From Photobacterium carnosum (lineage in GTDB: Bacteria > Pseudomonadota > Gammaproteobacteria > Enterobacterales > Vibrionaceae), in contig NZ_NPIB01000032.1 in assembly GCF_002849605.1 (NCBI RefSeq), positions 1 to 49,507 on the forward strand: a stretch of DNA of 49,507 nt, written 5' to 3'. The notes beneath the pieces are model-generated. The model did no database searches, was not told where the DNA came from, and worked only from the letters and a program-made list of their open reading frames with translations. A program made the translations under genes and the position numbers. Positions within the stretch are counted from its first letter, which is position 1, and the number at the start of each line of letters is the position of its first letter. Below are positions 1 through 9,436 of the stretch, one piece after another.

Positions 1-79
1 TAAACCCAGCACCAGAAAAAAGCCCTGACTTCCCTACTCTATAACCCCAATTTCACCACAATGAACTACCTTAAAAGGA

Positions 80-114
80 GACATTTTAATCGGGGAATAA
101 TGAGGACATTTTAA
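80..114. repeat. Two direct repeats GACATTTTAA
   Basis: The ten bases GACATTTTAA occur at 80-89 and again at 105-114, 25 bp apart, each preceded by purine-rich bases (GGA or GAG). Spaced copies of a GGACATTTTA-like motif resemble the multiple terminal repeats I associate with IS21-type element ends. No transposase is present in the window, so this is only a possible element edge or remnant. Confidence 0.35.
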
Positions 115-151
115 AAGAGAGAAAACAACGCTAATGAGCTTCATTTAAAAT

Positions 152-172
152 CGAGGTTATAAGCCTCGTTTT
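152..172 (+). terminator. Possible intrinsic terminator (bidirectional)
   Basis: CGAGG (152-156) pairs with CCTCG (164-168), extended by a T-G and a T-A pair over a three-base loop, and is followed by TTTT. The other side of the stem is flanked by AAAA, so it could also end leftward transcription from gcvR. The stem is short and the T-run modest. Confidence 0.4.
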
Positions 173-398
173 AATATGTTTTCATCCGCTAGAATAGCCA
201 AAATAGAACATGTCTATTTTGTTAAAAGTGTAATGAAATCAGCCAACAGCGCGGTTACTCTTAATTGTTATTAAAACAGCGTAAAACCGACATTGTGTAG
301 CATGGTTAAATGTTCTTATTTATCACAGATGTTTACCATGGCATGTTAAAGCAGCACGATTCGCGCTACATTGTTTTAATGTGCGCCATCTAATTGAT

Positions 399-905
399 TT
401 AGCTAAGTGTTTCAATATCGACAGTTAAATCATCAGCTAACTGTTCTAATTGTTGTTGAATCATGGCTGCACTGATTTCAAGGGGAGTGTGTAACTGAAA
501 TTCAGCCACAAAAATAGGGTAGCCCCAGTTAGGTGCGCTTTGGGTGTTGGTTTTAAGTTTGGCAATATTGACGCCAAGTTGGGCTAAATGGCGTGTTACT
601 TCTTTTACTATGCCCCGACGATCATTACCTGTTACGGTAAGCTGTTGAGTGACATAAGCGGTCACGGTTTGAGTGTGATCTTCTACGATGTGAATGTGTA
701 ATGCTTCAATGTCAGTTAATGCTTTGCGAAGTAATTGAAAGTGTTCTGTTGCAACGTCTATTTGTATTATTCCTGCAAACTGCCCGCCAAGTTGGCTAAG
801 TGAACTGCTGAGCCAATTGGCATGATTAAAGTAGACGGTATCGGATAACTGCTCTACAAGCCCTGGTTTGTCTTTACCTATAATGGTCACAATCAGTTGT
901 TTCAT
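399..905 (-). CDS. gcvR: Glycine cleavage system transcriptional repressor GcvR
   Basis: 168-residue protein of two ACT-type modules. The first begins at the N-terminus with IIGKDKPGLVEQLSD; the second lies around residues 90-165 with TGNDRRGIVKEV. In Escherichia coli GcvR acts through GcvA to repress the gcv operon when glycine is scarce; no DNA-binding domain is visible, in keeping with a regulator that works by protein contact. I start it at the ATG complementary to 903-905 because AAGGA lies 8 bp upstream and the protein then begins MKQLIVTIIGK like its relatives. A longer reading to 992 would add a histidine-rich leader with no family support. It is divergent from the pst operon; the pairing looks positional and not functional. 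Confidence 0.88.
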   Translation of the reverse strand: MKQLIVTIIGKDKPGLVEQLSDTVYFNHANWLSSSLSQLGGQFAGIIQIDVATEHFQLLRKALTDIEALHIHIVEDHTQTVTAYVTQQLTVTGNDRRGIVKEVTRHLAQLGVNIAKLKTNTQSAPNWGYPIFVAEFQLHTPLEISAAMIQQQLEQLADDLTVDIETLS

Positions 906-1016
906 TAGGTCAGTCCTTGTCGCTATAACATGATGATGGTGTTTATTAGAGTGGTTGTTTTTAAGCATGGCTGTAAAATACGGTTTAGCCAACTCAAATC
1001 ATCATCACAATGGTCT

Positions 1017-1050
1017 TTGTCATAAATCTGTCATTAAATAGCAATACACT
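1017..1050 (+). promoter_or_regulatory. Pho box and promoter of the pst operon
   Basis: Bases 1017-1034 read TTGTCATAAATCTGTCAT, two direct CTGTCA-type repeats 11 bp apart matching the PhoB-binding Pho box at all but the first base. Eleven bases later TACACT (1045-1050) can serve as the -10 element, the arrangement expected when PhoB replaces the -35 contact. The site is 47 bp before the pstC start. It predicts induction of the operon by phosphate starvation. Confidence 0.85.
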
Positions 1051-1080
1051 TTTGAGCGTATAAATAGGTTAGAGGTCATA

Positions 1081-3309
1081 ATGGCAAACGCCAGCACATT
1101 ACTAAGGAAAGAAAATCGTTTTCGTCGAGGTAAAGATCAATTAACTCGCGTCGGCGTGACGGCGGGTGGTATTTTTGTTTTGATCACCTTGATGCTGATT
1201 TTCTTTTATTTACTGTATGTGATTGTGCCTATTTTCTCATCTGTTGCTGTTAATCCTAAACAGCACTTATCATTATCTGTAACCAGCAAAACAGCGTTGT
1301 TAGGGGTTGATGACAGTAATAAGATTGCTTATCGTTTTAGTCACGATGGTAAGGTTATTTTTGTCGATCTACACTCACCATCGCCATCAGCAACCATACT
1401 AAAACAACAGACGATCATTAAAAATCCGACTGCGTATGCGGTGAGTTTGCCGCGTGATGATATGGTGGCTTATGCTACGGCACAAGGACAGGTTAAGATC
1501 GTTAAACCTGCGTTTGCCCTTACTTTTTCTGAGGCAAATAAGCACTTACAACCCAGCATTCAATATCCTTTTGGTCAAACGCCATTAGCACTTGCTCCCG
1601 CAGGAGAGACCATCACGCAATTAGCTATTTCTGGGCGTGATGATCGTACTATTGTGGTCGGTAAAACGGCGACTAATCAACTTTATGGGTTGAGCTTATT
1701 ACTGCCCGAAAATGTGGTGCAACGGGCGAATGGATGGCAACAGCAGCGGTTTGATATTACTAATACCCCCGCTAAAATTGATGATTTTCAATTAACCCCA
1801 GATGGTAAGACGCTGTATGTGTTGAGTGGATCCAATTTATATTTATATAAGTTAACCGCTAACACGGCTTTTCTGCGTAAAATTGAAAATATTGCTACAG
1901 GTAACAGTAAGCCAGTATCGATTACCCTGTTGTCTGGCGCAAATTCATTATTGATTACCAATTCTGATAATACGATTTCGCAATGGTTTGAAGTGGTAAA
2001 ACAAGGAAAGCGTCAGTTAATCAGTGTCAGAACGTTTCATTTTTCGGCCAGCCCATTAGTTAAAATTGTGCCTGAATATTACCGTAAAGGCTTTTTTGCG
2101 ATTCAGAAAGACGGCACGACCTCGGCTTATTACACTGCTGAGCGTAAAGTTATATACAAAGATAAAGTCTTCACTAAAGTACCGACTGATATTGCCATTT
2201 CTCCCAAAGCGAATTTATTAGTAACGCTCGATAATGGGCAATTGCAGAGTTACCAAGTTAAAAATGCGCATCCTGATATTGGGTTATCATCGTTATTACA
2301 AAAAGTATGGTATGAAGGTTATGCCGAACCTGATTATGTATGGCAATCCACCTCTGCCAGTGATGAATTTGAGCCGAAATTAAGCTTAGTGCCGATCGTG
2401 TTTGGGACGCTGAAAGCGGCGGTTTATTCGATGTTTTTTGCGATTCCATTAGCATTGGCTGGCGCGATTTATACTGCTTATTTTATGTCAAATAAAGTCA
2501 GAAGGGTGATCAAACCCACGGTTGAATTGATGGAAGCCTTACCTACCGTTATTTTGGGATTTCTAGCGGGAGTATGGTTAGCGCCTATTGTTGAGCAATA
2601 TTTAGCAGGCATAGCGCTTGGAATTGTGTTGTTACCGTTGGCTATTATTGTCGTTGGTTGGAGTTGGTCAATGTTGCCCGGACAATGGCGATCACGTGTT
2701 CCCAATGGTTTTCATATTGCCTTGTTAATCCCGGTGATTATAGCGGTAACCTATGGTTGTTTTGGTTTAAGCCCGTGGATTGAAACGCAGTTTTTTAATG
2801 GTGATTTACAAGGCTATTTAAATAACCATTTAGGTATCGGTTATGATCAGCGTAATGCGCTTATTGTTGGTATCGCGATGGGGTTTGCGGTTATTCCGAC
2901 GATTTTTACTATTGCCGAAGATGCTATTTTCTCGGTGCCAGCGCATTTGACCAAAGGCTCATTAGCTTTAGGGGCAACCCAATGGCAGACTTTAACCAAA
3001 GTGGTGTTACTCACTGCTAGCCCCGGTATTTTTTCTGCGATCATGATGGGACTTGGGCGCGCAGTCGGTGAAACCATGATTGTATTAATGGCAACGGGTA
3101 ACACCCCTGTTATGGATTGGAACTTACTGCAAGGGTTACGTACTTTAGCAGCCACCATCGCTATTGAAATGCCCGAATCAGAAGTGGGTAGCTCGCATTA
3201 TCGAGTGTTATTCCTGGCCGCCTTTGTACTGTTTGTATTTACCTTTGTATTTAATACGATTGCTGAAGTTGTTCGTCAACGACTACGTGCAAAATACAGT
3301 TCGTTATAA
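1081..3309 (+). CDS. pstC: Phosphate ABC transporter permease PstC (long form)
   Basis: Inner-membrane channel subunit of the high-affinity phosphate importer. At 742 residues it is more than twice the length of the E. coli protein (about 320). One membrane segment (about 24-54) is followed by a large, presumably periplasmic domain of about 370 residues rich in short beta strands, propeller-like in pattern. The permease core runs from about 435 to the end, with the EAA cytoplasmic loop near 612-650 ([13 protein letters not shown]) and GRAVGET after it. Such long forms are known in Vibrio and Pseudomonas. AGAGG lies 5 bp before the ATG. It is first in the operon behind a Pho box, 14 bp before pstA. 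The role of the extra domain is not evident. Confidence 0.93.
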   Translation: MANASTLLRKENRFRRGKDQLTRVGVTAGGIFVLITLMLIFFYLLYVIVPIFSSVAVNPKQHLSLSVTSKTALLGVDDSNKIAYRFSHDGKVIFVDLHSPSPSATILKQQTIIKNPTAYAVSLPRDDMVAYATAQGQVKIVKPAFALTFSEANKHLQPSIQYPFGQTPLALAPAGETITQLAISGRDDRTIVVGKTATNQLYGLSLLLPENVVQRANGWQQQRFDITNTPAKIDDFQLTPDGKTLYVLSGSNLYLYKLTANTAFLRKIENIATGNSKPVSITLLSGANSLLITNSDNTISQWFEVVKQGKRQLISVRTFHFSASPLVKIVPEYYRKGFFAIQKDGTTSAYYTAERKVIYKDKVFTKVPTDIAISPKANLLVTLDNGQLQSYQVKNAHPDIGLSSLLQKVWYEGYAEPDYVWQSTSASDEFEPKLSLVPIVFGTLKAAVYSMFFAIPLALAGAIYTAYFMSNKVRRVIKPTVELMEALPTVILGFLAGVWLAPIVEQYLAGIALGIVLLPLAIIVVGWSWSMLPGQWRSRVPNGFHIALLIPVIIAVTYGCFGLSPWIETQFFNGDLQGYLNNHLGIGYDQRNALIVGIAMGFAVIPTIFTIAEDAIFSVPAHLTKGSLALGATQWQTLTKVVLLTASPGIFSAIMMGLGRAVGETMIVLMATGNTPVMDWNLLQGLRTLAATIAIEMPESEVGSSHYRVLFLAAFVLFVFTFVFNTIAEVVRQRLRAKYSSL

Positions 3310-3323
3310 TAAGTGATACAGCA

Positions 3324-4961
3324 ATGATTAAATGGTTTAAATCTGGTTCGCCATGGATTTGGTTAACCGCGGGTGCCGTCAGCTTGAGCTTGGTTGCTGT
3401 ACTCGGTTTATTGTTATTAATTGGCTATAAAGGCTTGAGTTATTTTTGGCCCGCACCCGTGTATCAGTTTGATGTTAATATCAATGGTAAACCGCAAGTC
3501 GTTATTGGTGAACTCTATCAACGTACCATGGTACCGGTAGATCAATTGGCAGATGCGGGTGTCGATGTTAGTCAATTTACTGAAGACAGTGTGCCGCGTT
3601 ATTTAATTAAAACCGGTAATCGTGGTCAGGGTACACTCGATTTCTTAACCGTATTAAGCACTCAAATCATTCATCAACAAATCGCCAATAATATTGCGGT
3701 GGTTGATCGTGAAAGTAATGGTAAGTTCTATGGCTACCCAGTCAGTGTAATTGAAGGCGGTGAACCTCAACCGTTATCTCAACTTACGGTGGCGTTAGCA
3801 CAAGCCAATAAAGTCCGTTCGGAATTGCGATCTTTACAAAATAATGAGATTGCCAATATTAACTGGCATTTAGAACGGTTACGCATTGAAAAACGCCGCT
3901 TAGAATTACGCGGTAAGCTCACGGTGGCGGATGGACAACGTATCGATCGTGAGCAAGCCAATTACAATACGATTTATAAAAACATTGAAAATCGACTATT
4001 TGCATTACAAGGGCAATTAGACACTGACGCGCTAGTGTTACGCGATCAAAGTGGCGCTAATGTTACGATTCCGATGATGCAAGTGTTGGATATGTGGCAA
4101 CCCAATAATTTGTCGTGGCTTGAAAAAGTACAACATTGGGGCCATCAAGTTTATAAGTTTTTATCTGAAGCACCACGTGAAGCAAATACCGAAGGCGGTG
4201 TGTTTCCAGCCATCTTTGGTACGGTGTTTATGGTGTTATTAATGAGTATCATGGTGACACCATTAGGGGTACTTGCTGCGGTTTATTTACATGAATATGC
4301 CAGTAATAATCGGTTTACAAATTTAATTCGTATTGCCGTGATCAATCTCGCGGGCGTACCGTCAATTGTGTATGGTGTGTTTGGATTAGGCTTCTTTGTC
4401 TATATGGTTGGCGGCACTATTGATGATGTGTTCTTCTCTGCTCAATTGCCGACCCCGACCTTTGGTACACCGGGCATTTTATGGTCGGCATTAACACTCG
4501 CTATCATGACTTTACCGGTAGTTATTGTGTCAACCGAAGAAGGGTTAGCCCGTATTCCAAGTTCAGTACGTAATGGTTCGTTAGCACTTGGCGCGACACA
4601 AGCGGAAACCTTATGGCGGATTGTATTGCCGATGGCGAGCCCAGCTATCATGACTGGATTGATTCTTGCTGTTGCACGGGCGGCAGGAGAAGTAGCGCCA
4701 TTAATGCTGGTGGGGGTAGTGAAAATGGCCCCGACCTTGCCGCTAGATATGCATTTTCCATATGTACACTTAGATAGAAAATTCATGAACTTAGGATTTC
4801 ATGTGTATGATGTTGCCTTTCAAAGTCCTAATGTTGAAGCTGCGCGGCCATTAGTGTACGCAACCTCGTTTCTATTAGTCACGGTTATTATTAGTTTAAA
4901 CTTAACGGCTATTGCGATTCGTAATCACCTTCGGGAAAAATTCCGCGCTTTAGAGCAATAA
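3324..4961 (+). CDS. pstA: Phosphate ABC transporter permease PstA (long form)
   Basis: Second channel subunit of the phosphate importer, 545 residues against about 296 in E. coli. After a membrane segment at about 12-36 comes a periplasmic region of roughly 250 residues; its part from about 152 to 232 is charged and heptad-like ([17 protein letters not shown]), a probable coiled coil. The permease core begins near 293 and carries the EAA loop near 404-441 ([19 protein letters not shown]). The matching enlargement of PstC suggests that the two extra domains face each other or the phosphate-binding protein in the periplasm, which is inference. It is translated 14 bp after pstC and 17 bp before pstB. 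Confidence 0.93.
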   Translation: MIKWFKSGSPWIWLTAGAVSLSLVAVLGLLLLIGYKGLSYFWPAPVYQFDVNINGKPQVVIGELYQRTMVPVDQLADAGVDVSQFTEDSVPRYLIKTGNRGQGTLDFLTVLSTQIIHQQIANNIAVVDRESNGKFYGYPVSVIEGGEPQPLSQLTVALAQANKVRSELRSLQNNEIANINWHLERLRIEKRRLELRGKLTVADGQRIDREQANYNTIYKNIENRLFALQGQLDTDALVLRDQSGANVTIPMMQVLDMWQPNNLSWLEKVQHWGHQVYKFLSEAPREANTEGGVFPAIFGTVFMVLLMSIMVTPLGVLAAVYLHEYASNNRFTNLIRIAVINLAGVPSIVYGVFGLGFFVYMVGGTIDDVFFSAQLPTPTFGTPGILWSALTLAIMTLPVVIVSTEEGLARIPSSVRNGSLALGATQAETLWRIVLPMASPAIMTGLILAVARAAGEVAPLMLVGVVKMAPTLPLDMHFPYVHLDRKFMNLGFHVYDVAFQSPNVEAARPLVYATSFLLVTVIISLNLTAIAIRNHLREKFRALEQ

Positions 4962-4978
4962 CCCTAAATATCAATAAG

Positions 4979-5827
4979 ATGAGAACAACTATGTATAACG
5001 ATCGTTCGCTCTTTACTGACCACCCACCAATGGGGTTATTTGAGCCATTAGATTTATCGCTATTAGCCGAAGATAAAACCGCATTGTCGATAGAAGGTTT
5101 AAACCTCCATTATGGTCAAACGCAGGCATTATTTGATATCAACATGCGGATTGCTAAAGGCCAAGTTACTGCATTTATTGGTCCTTCAGGGTGTGGTAAA
5201 TCAACGTTATTGAGCTGTATTAATCGCATGAATGATCTGATTGATGGCTGTCATATTGACGGTAAAGTCATGCTTCATGGTCAGAATGTGTATGATAAAA
5301 AGGTTGATGTTGCAGCGCTGCGGCGTCAAGTTGGAATGGTATTTCAGCGTCCCAATCCTTTTCCTAAATCAATCTATGAAAATGTTGTTTACGGACTGCG
5401 ATTGCAAGGGATCAACGATCGCCGCGTGCTTGATGATGCGGTTGAAAGTTCACTGCGTTCAGCGGCATTGTGGGATGAAGTAAAAGGGCGGTTGCATGAG
5501 AATGCATTTGGTTTGTCAGGCGGTCAGCAACAACGATTAGTGATCGCGCGGGCAATAGCGATTGAACCTGAGATTTTATTATTAGATGAGCCAACATCAG
5601 CCTTGGATCCGATATCAACCTTAACCATTGAAGAGTTGATTAATGAGCTTAAAGCAAAATATACCGTTATCATCGTCACTCATAATATGCAGCAAGCGGC
5701 GCGAGTTTCCGATCAAACCGCTTTTATGCATATGGGTGAGCTAGTGGAATATACCAGTACCAATGATATATTTACCACTCCCAAAGAAAAACGTACTGAG
5801 GATTATATTACAGGGCGTTATGGTTAA
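4979..5827 (+). CDS. pstB: Phosphate ABC transporter ATPase PstB
   Basis: ATP-hydrolysing subunit that powers phosphate uptake through PstC-PstA. All ABC motifs are intact: Walker [10 protein letters not shown] (residues 68-76), Q-loop in [11 protein letters not shown], signature LSGGQQQR (179-186), Walker B ILLLDE (199-204) and the switch histidine in [14 protein letters not shown] 35-residue N-terminal extension precedes the usual start of the domain, as I recall for Vibrio homologues. The ATG at 4979 has almost no Shine-Dalgarno; the ATG at 4991 has GAGA 6 bp upstream and is an equally good start, shortening the protein by four residues. It lies 11 bp before phoU. Confidence 0.95.
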   Translation: MRTTMYNDRSLFTDHPPMGLFEPLDLSLLAEDKTALSIEGLNLHYGQTQALFDINMRIAKGQVTAFIGPSGCGKSTLLSCINRMNDLIDGCHIDGKVMLHGQNVYDKKVDVAALRRQVGMVFQRPNPFPKSIYENVVYGLRLQGINDRRVLDDAVESSLRSAALWDEVKGRLHENAFGLSGGQQQRLVIARAIAIEPEILLLDEPTSALDPISTLTIEELINELKAKYTVIIVTHNMQQAARVSDQTAFMHMGELVEYTSTNDIFTTPKEKRTEDYITGRYG

Positions 5828-5838
5828 GGACCGACAGC

Positions 5839-6546
5839 ATGTTAAATACAATTAGCCTTGGCCGTCATATTTCAGGTCAGTTCAATCATGAATTAGAAAG
5901 TATTCGAACCCATGTGTTAGCCATGGGTGGCTTGGTTGAACAGCAGTTAGCAGATAGCTTAAAAGCATTACATAAACAAAATGAAGAATTAGCCAAAAGA
6001 GTTATTAGAGACGATCATAAAGTCAATGCGATGGAAGTGGCCATTGATGAAGCTTGCACGCGTATCATTGCCAAGCGTCAGCCGACAGCCAGTGATTTAC
6101 GGTTAGTGATTGCGATTATTAAAACCATTACTGATTTAGAGCGGATTGGTGATGTTGCTGAAAGTATTGCAAAAGTGGCGTCGGAAAATTTCACCAATAA
6201 GCAATATAACTTATTAGTTTCACTGGAATCGTTAGGCCAACACGCGGTGCGAATGTTGCACGAAACCTTAGATGCTTTTGCCCGAATGGATGTAAAAGCG
6301 GCAATTGAAGTGTATCAAGAAGATGATCGTATTGATCGTGAATATGAAGCGATCATACGGCAATTAATGACTTATATGATGGAAGATCCTAATTCAATAC
6401 CGAATGTGATGAAGGTAATGTGGGCTGCGCGTTCCATTGAACGGGTGGGGGATCGCTGCCAAAATATTTGTGAATATATTATCTATTTTGTACAGGGCAA
6501 AGATATTCGCCACACTAACCCTGAAGATATTAAAAATATGCTTTAG
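5839..6546 (+). CDS. phoU: Phosphate signalling protein PhoU
   Basis: 235 residues, the usual length, composed of two helical-bundle PhoU repeats. Acidic metal-binding clusters of the family are visible ([10 protein letters not shown] near residue 95 and [15 protein letters not shown] near residue 198). PhoU links the Pst transporter to the PhoR sensor kinase and keeps the Pho regulon off when phosphate is plentiful. It is the last gene of the operon and is followed by a strong terminator at 6607-6647. No phoB or phoR is in the window. Confidence 0.95.
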   Translation: MLNTISLGRHISGQFNHELESIRTHVLAMGGLVEQQLADSLKALHKQNEELAKRVIRDDHKVNAMEVAIDEACTRIIAKRQPTASDLRLVIAIIKTITDLERIGDVAESIAKVASENFTNKQYNLLVSLESLGQHAVRMLHETLDAFARMDVKAAIEVYQEDDRIDREYEAIIRQLMTYMMEDPNSIPNVMKVMWAARSIERVGDRCQNICEYIIYFVQGKDIRHTNPEDIKNML

Positions 6547-6606
6547 CAACAAATATTGCTTATGTTGTAGCGACACTAAAATTAAGCGATATCGTAAAAA
6601 TAAAAA

Positions 6607-6647
6607 GGGACGTGATGATCTTAAATAAGATGATACGTCCCGTTTTT
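6607..6647 (+). terminator. Terminator after phoU (bidirectional)
   Basis: GGGACGT (6607-6613) pairs with ACGTCCC (6635-6641). A second inner stem, ATCTT (6618-6622) with AAGAT (6627-6631), closes on a four-base loop. A run of five T follows, and five A precede the stem, so it can end both phoU and the convergent cutC. Confidence 0.9.
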
Positions 6648-6667
6648 GTTTGTGGTGGCAATGATTA

Positions 6668-7408
6668 TCACAGCTTAAGTTGAGCCACCACTGCCGCTAT
6701 ATTTGCGATTCCCGTGATTGGAATGGCGAAATCGTCAATATCAGCGCTACCCATATGCGCTTGTTTCGCTACCATAATCATATGACTTGGACGCGTGGTT
6801 TTACCTGACAGGTGGATCTCATTAATGCCGGTTCGAGCAATGATGTCACGCACGTTATGACTATTGACGCCCGCGCCCGCCATAATTTTCAAATGATTAC
6901 CACAGTGTTGATGCATTTGGTTAATCATGCCAATACCGTCATAAGCATTGGCTTGTAAACCTGATGTGAGAATGCGTTCACAGCCTGCCGCCATAATCGT
7001 ATCGAGTGCTGCCATTGGCTTAGCACATTGATCGATGGCGCGATGAAAGGTGATCCCCATTCCTTGGGCTTGTTTAACGAGACTCGTAAGAATGTCGTTA
7101 TCCACTAAGCCATGTGCGGTTAATACACCAACAACCACGCCTTGTAATCCCGCTTGTTTAGCCGCAAAAATATCTGCCAGCATTATTTCAACATCGTCAC
7201 TGCTGAATAAAAAATCACCTTGGCGCGGGCGAATCATCGCATAAACAGGAATGGTGGCATATTTAGCGGCGGCAGACATAAACCCAGCGCTAGGTGTGAG
7301 TCCACCGAGCGCTAACGATGAGCACAGTTCGATACGGGTTGCACCCGCTTGTTGCGCATTATGAAGCGATTCAAGATTATCGATACAAACTTCAAGTTGA
7401 ATAGTCAT
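6668..7408 (-). CDS. cutC: Copper homeostasis protein CutC
   Basis: 246 residues, matching the family length. It is a TIM-barrel protein recognisable from LEVCIDNLESLHNAQQAGA and IELCSSLALGGLTPSAG at the N-terminus, and from VYAMIRPRQGDF and HRAIDQC further on. CutC has been linked to copper tolerance, but its biochemical function is unsettled even in E. coli. No clear Shine-Dalgarno is seen before the ATG; the start is kept because it matches the family N-terminus. It faces phoU tail to tail and shares its terminator. Confidence 0.92.
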   Translation of the reverse strand: MTIQLEVCIDNLESLHNAQQAGATRIELCSSLALGGLTPSAGFMSAAAKYATIPVYAMIRPRQGDFLFSSDDVEIMLADIFAAKQAGLQGVVVGVLTAHGLVDNDILTSLVKQAQGMGITFHRAIDQCAKPMAALDTIMAAGCERILTSGLQANAYDGIGMINQMHQHCGNHLKIMAGAGVNSHNVRDIIARTGINEIHLSGKTTRPSHMIMVAKQAHMGSADIDDFAIPITGIANIAAVVAQLKL

Positions 7409-7540
7409 TGATTATTAACAGTATGGTATTTAAGAGGGTATTTAGTGTAGAAGATTATTGCAGAGGGGGCGAACAGCGGTGATTGATAATGTGCGGTTGG
7501 TTGAAAATGAAATAACGAGGTAAAACGCGAGATAAAAAAA

Positions 7541-7562
7541 GGGCCCGGTATATTCCGGGCCT
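7541..7562 (-). terminator. Terminator after the peroxiredoxin gene
   Basis: Read on the minus strand, GGCCCGG (complement of 7555-7561) pairs with CCGGGCC (complement of 7542-7548) over a six-base loop and is followed by seven T (complement of 7534-7540). A further hairpin (TAACACC 7617-7623 with GGTGTTA 7632-7638) lies between the stop codon and this terminator. Confidence 0.9.
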
Positions 7563-7646
7563 CATTCTATTTTTATTTGAGCTGACTTTGGCTCTATGTA
7601 GCACTAATGCAATTCATAACACCGTGAGCATGGTGTTAGTAGGTAA

Positions 7647-8258
7647 TTATTTTTTACCTAAGTCTGCAGTGTGCTCAGATAGGTAGTCCGCTACACCTTT
7701 TGGTGATGCGTCCATACCTGCTTTACCTTCTTCCCACTGTGCAGGACATACTTCGCCATGCTTCTGGTGGAAGTTCAATGCATCAACCATACGTAGCATT
7801 TCATCGATGTTACGACCTAATGGTAAGTCGTTAACTACTTGATGACGAACCATGCCGTCTTCATCGATAAGGAAAGAACCACGGAAAGCAACACCCGCTT
7901 CTGGATGCTCAACATCGTAAGCTTTACAGATTTCGTGCTTAATATCAGCAACTAGTGGGTATTTAACTTGACCGATACCGCCATCTTTAATAGCAGTGTT
8001 ACGCCATGCGTTGTGCGAGAACTGTGAATCAATTGAAACACCAATAATTTCTACACCCTTCGCTTGGAAATCTTCAAAGCGTTTATCAAAAGCAATAAGC
8101 TCAGATGGGCATACGAAAGTGAAGTCTAGTGGGTAAAAGAAAACTACTGCTTTTTTACCTTTAGTAAATTCTGCAAAGTTGAATGTATCAACGATTTCGC
8201 CGTTACCTAGAACAGCTGCAGCAGTAAAATCTGGTGCTTGACGACCTACTAGTACCAT
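7647..8258 (-). CDS. 2-Cys peroxiredoxin (AhpC/TSA family, Prx1 type)
   Basis: 203-residue thiol peroxidase that reduces hydrogen peroxide and organic hydroperoxides. The peroxidatic cysteine is Cys50 in DFTFVCPSEL; the resolving cysteine is Cys171 in HGEVCPAQW, the Prx1/TSA pattern and not that of E. coli AhpC. The start is the ATG complementary to 8256-8258, with AGGAG 7 bp upstream and the family N-terminus MVLVGRQAPDF; a longer reading has no support. It is divergent from oxyR across about 130 bp, a layout that strongly suggests OxyR control. No ahpF lies next to it, so thioredoxin or a glutathione system presumably recycles it. Confidence 0.93.
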   Translation of the reverse strand: MVLVGRQAPDFTAAAVLGNGEIVDTFNFAEFTKGKKAVVFFYPLDFTFVCPSELIAFDKRFEDFQAKGVEIIGVSIDSQFSHNAWRNTAIKDGGIGQVKYPLVADIKHEICKAYDVEHPEAGVAFRGSFLIDEDGMVRHQVVNDLPLGRNIDEMLRMVDALNFHQKHGEVCPAQWEEGKAGMDASPKGVADYLSEHTADLGKK

Positions 8259-8389
8259 TTTGGTGCTCCTTAAATATCGGGGTTTGCCAACCTTTTTAGG
8301 CGGGCTCCATACTTGGACGAGACAAACTATAGCTAAACTGTTAAATTGAAAAAAGCGGAATAAACAGATTAAAGTAATCGAAAAATACG

Positions 8390-9292
8390 ATGAATAAATT
8401 TCCATCACTTAAACAGCTACATTATTTAGTTACTCTATCGGAAACACACCATTTTGGCGAAGCGGCTAAACGGTGTTTTGTGAGCCAGTCGACACTAAGC
8501 TCTGGTATTCAAAATCTTGAGATGTTACTTGACTGCCATCTTGTCGAACGGGATACAAAGGCTAAAACCTTAGTGTTTACCTCAATGGGAGAACAAGTGG
8601 TAGAAAGAGCACGAGAGTTATTAGCGTGCAGCCGCGATTTGGTAGAGCTTTCTCGTTGTTGTGGTGATGGTATGGAAGGGCCACTAAGGGTTGGTTGTAT
8701 TCCTACTATAGCGCCATTTTTGCTGTGTGGTTTAGTACAGCAGGTGAATGTGCTATATCCTAAGCTCAATTTATTATTACGTGAAGATACCACTACCAAC
8801 TTATTAGCAGCGCTGCAACATGGTGAAATGGATGTGCTAATTTTAGCATTACCTGTTGATATTCATGGGATGGCAAGTAAAGTTGTCGGGCGTGATGCGT
8901 TTAAGATGGTGATCAGTAAACAACAAGCATCTTCAGTAACGATGCCGCTACATTATGCCGACTTGCCTGATAAATCTGTGTTTTTATTAGAGAAAGAACA
9001 TTGTTTAACTGAGCATGCGGTATCGGCATGTCAATTGACGGCGAAAGAGAAAATTAATCCATTTACAGCCACGAGTTTACACACTGTTGTACAAATGGTT
9101 GCTAATGGCTTAGGCATGACTTTTATTCCACAGATGGCAATTAAACATGGCATCTTAGAGAACCAAAATTTGGTCGTTATTGAGCCACCAGGTAAAGATG
9201 CTTATCGTGAAATTGGTTTAGTATGGCGACCAACGTCAAGCCGTACTGCTACCTTTGAAAAGTTAGGTGATATCGTTAAAAGTTTATTGTAA
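8390..9292 (+). CDS. oxyR: Hydrogen-peroxide sensor and regulator OxyR
   Basis: 300-residue LysR-type regulator. The helix-turn-helix lies near residues 20-40 (EAAKRCFVSQSTLSSGIQNLE). The two redox cysteines that form the regulatory disulfide in E. coli (199 and 208) are conserved as Cys205 and Cys214 with the same eight-residue spacing, in HCLTEHAVSAC, which separates OxyR from other LysR proteins. On oxidation it should activate peroxide-defence genes, including the divergent peroxiredoxin gene. The Shine-Dalgarno is poor, but the N-terminus matches the family. Confidence 0.95.
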   Translation: MNKFPSLKQLHYLVTLSETHHFGEAAKRCFVSQSTLSSGIQNLEMLLDCHLVERDTKAKTLVFTSMGEQVVERARELLACSRDLVELSRCCGDGMEGPLRVGCIPTIAPFLLCGLVQQVNVLYPKLNLLLREDTTTNLLAALQHGEMDVLILALPVDIHGMASKVVGRDAFKMVISKQQASSVTMPLHYADLPDKSVFLLEKEHCLTEHAVSACQLTAKEKINPFTATSLHTVVQMVANGLGMTFIPQMAIKHGILENQNLVVIEPPGKDAYREIGLVWRPTSSRTATFEKLGDIVKSLL

Positions 9293-9321
9293 ATATATTT
9301 AATTGTTGCTGGTGGCATAAT

Positions 9322-9390
9322 AAGCCTGAAATTATTCATAATAAGACGTTGTAATATCTGCGTACTTATTATGATTGTTCAGGCTTTTTT
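9322..9390 (+). terminator. Two-tier terminator after oxyR
   Basis: AGCCTGAA (9323-9330) pairs with TTCAGGCT (9378-9385), and inside it CATAATAAG (9337-9345) pairs perfectly with CTTATTATG (9365-9373). Six T (9385-9390) follow. It begins 30 bp past the oxyR stop. Confidence 0.88.
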
Positions 9391-9436
9391 ATTATCTTTA
9401 ATATTGATAGTTGTTATTTTTAGTGGTTTTTAGTTG

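Larger units (their letters stand above)
1..398. other. Gene-free left edge
   Basis: No convincing coding sequence is visible on either strand. The stretch holds two copies of GACATTTTAA (80-89 and 105-114), a hairpin with a short T-run at 152-172, and a second hairpin at 364-387 just past the gcvR stop: GCGC and ACATT arms, one unpaired T, no T-run. It may include the end of a gene or mobile element lying to the left of the window. Confidence 0.6.

Noticed and set aside
906..992. A longer gcvR with a histidine-rich N-terminal extension
   Set aside because: The internal ATG has a good Shine-Dalgarno and gives the family N-terminus. The extension would reach to within 25 bp of the Pho box and has no counterpart in relatives that I recall.
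1270..2390. PstC as a fusion of a permease with an unrelated regulatory protein
   Set aside because: Long PstC proteins with this arrangement are a known variant in Vibrio and Pseudomonas, and the frame is continuous with uniform codon use.
8320..8360. A defined OxyR operator between the peroxiredoxin gene and oxyR
   Set aside because: The layout makes one likely, but ATAG and CTAT elements with the right spacing could not be aligned convincingly, so no site was annotated.
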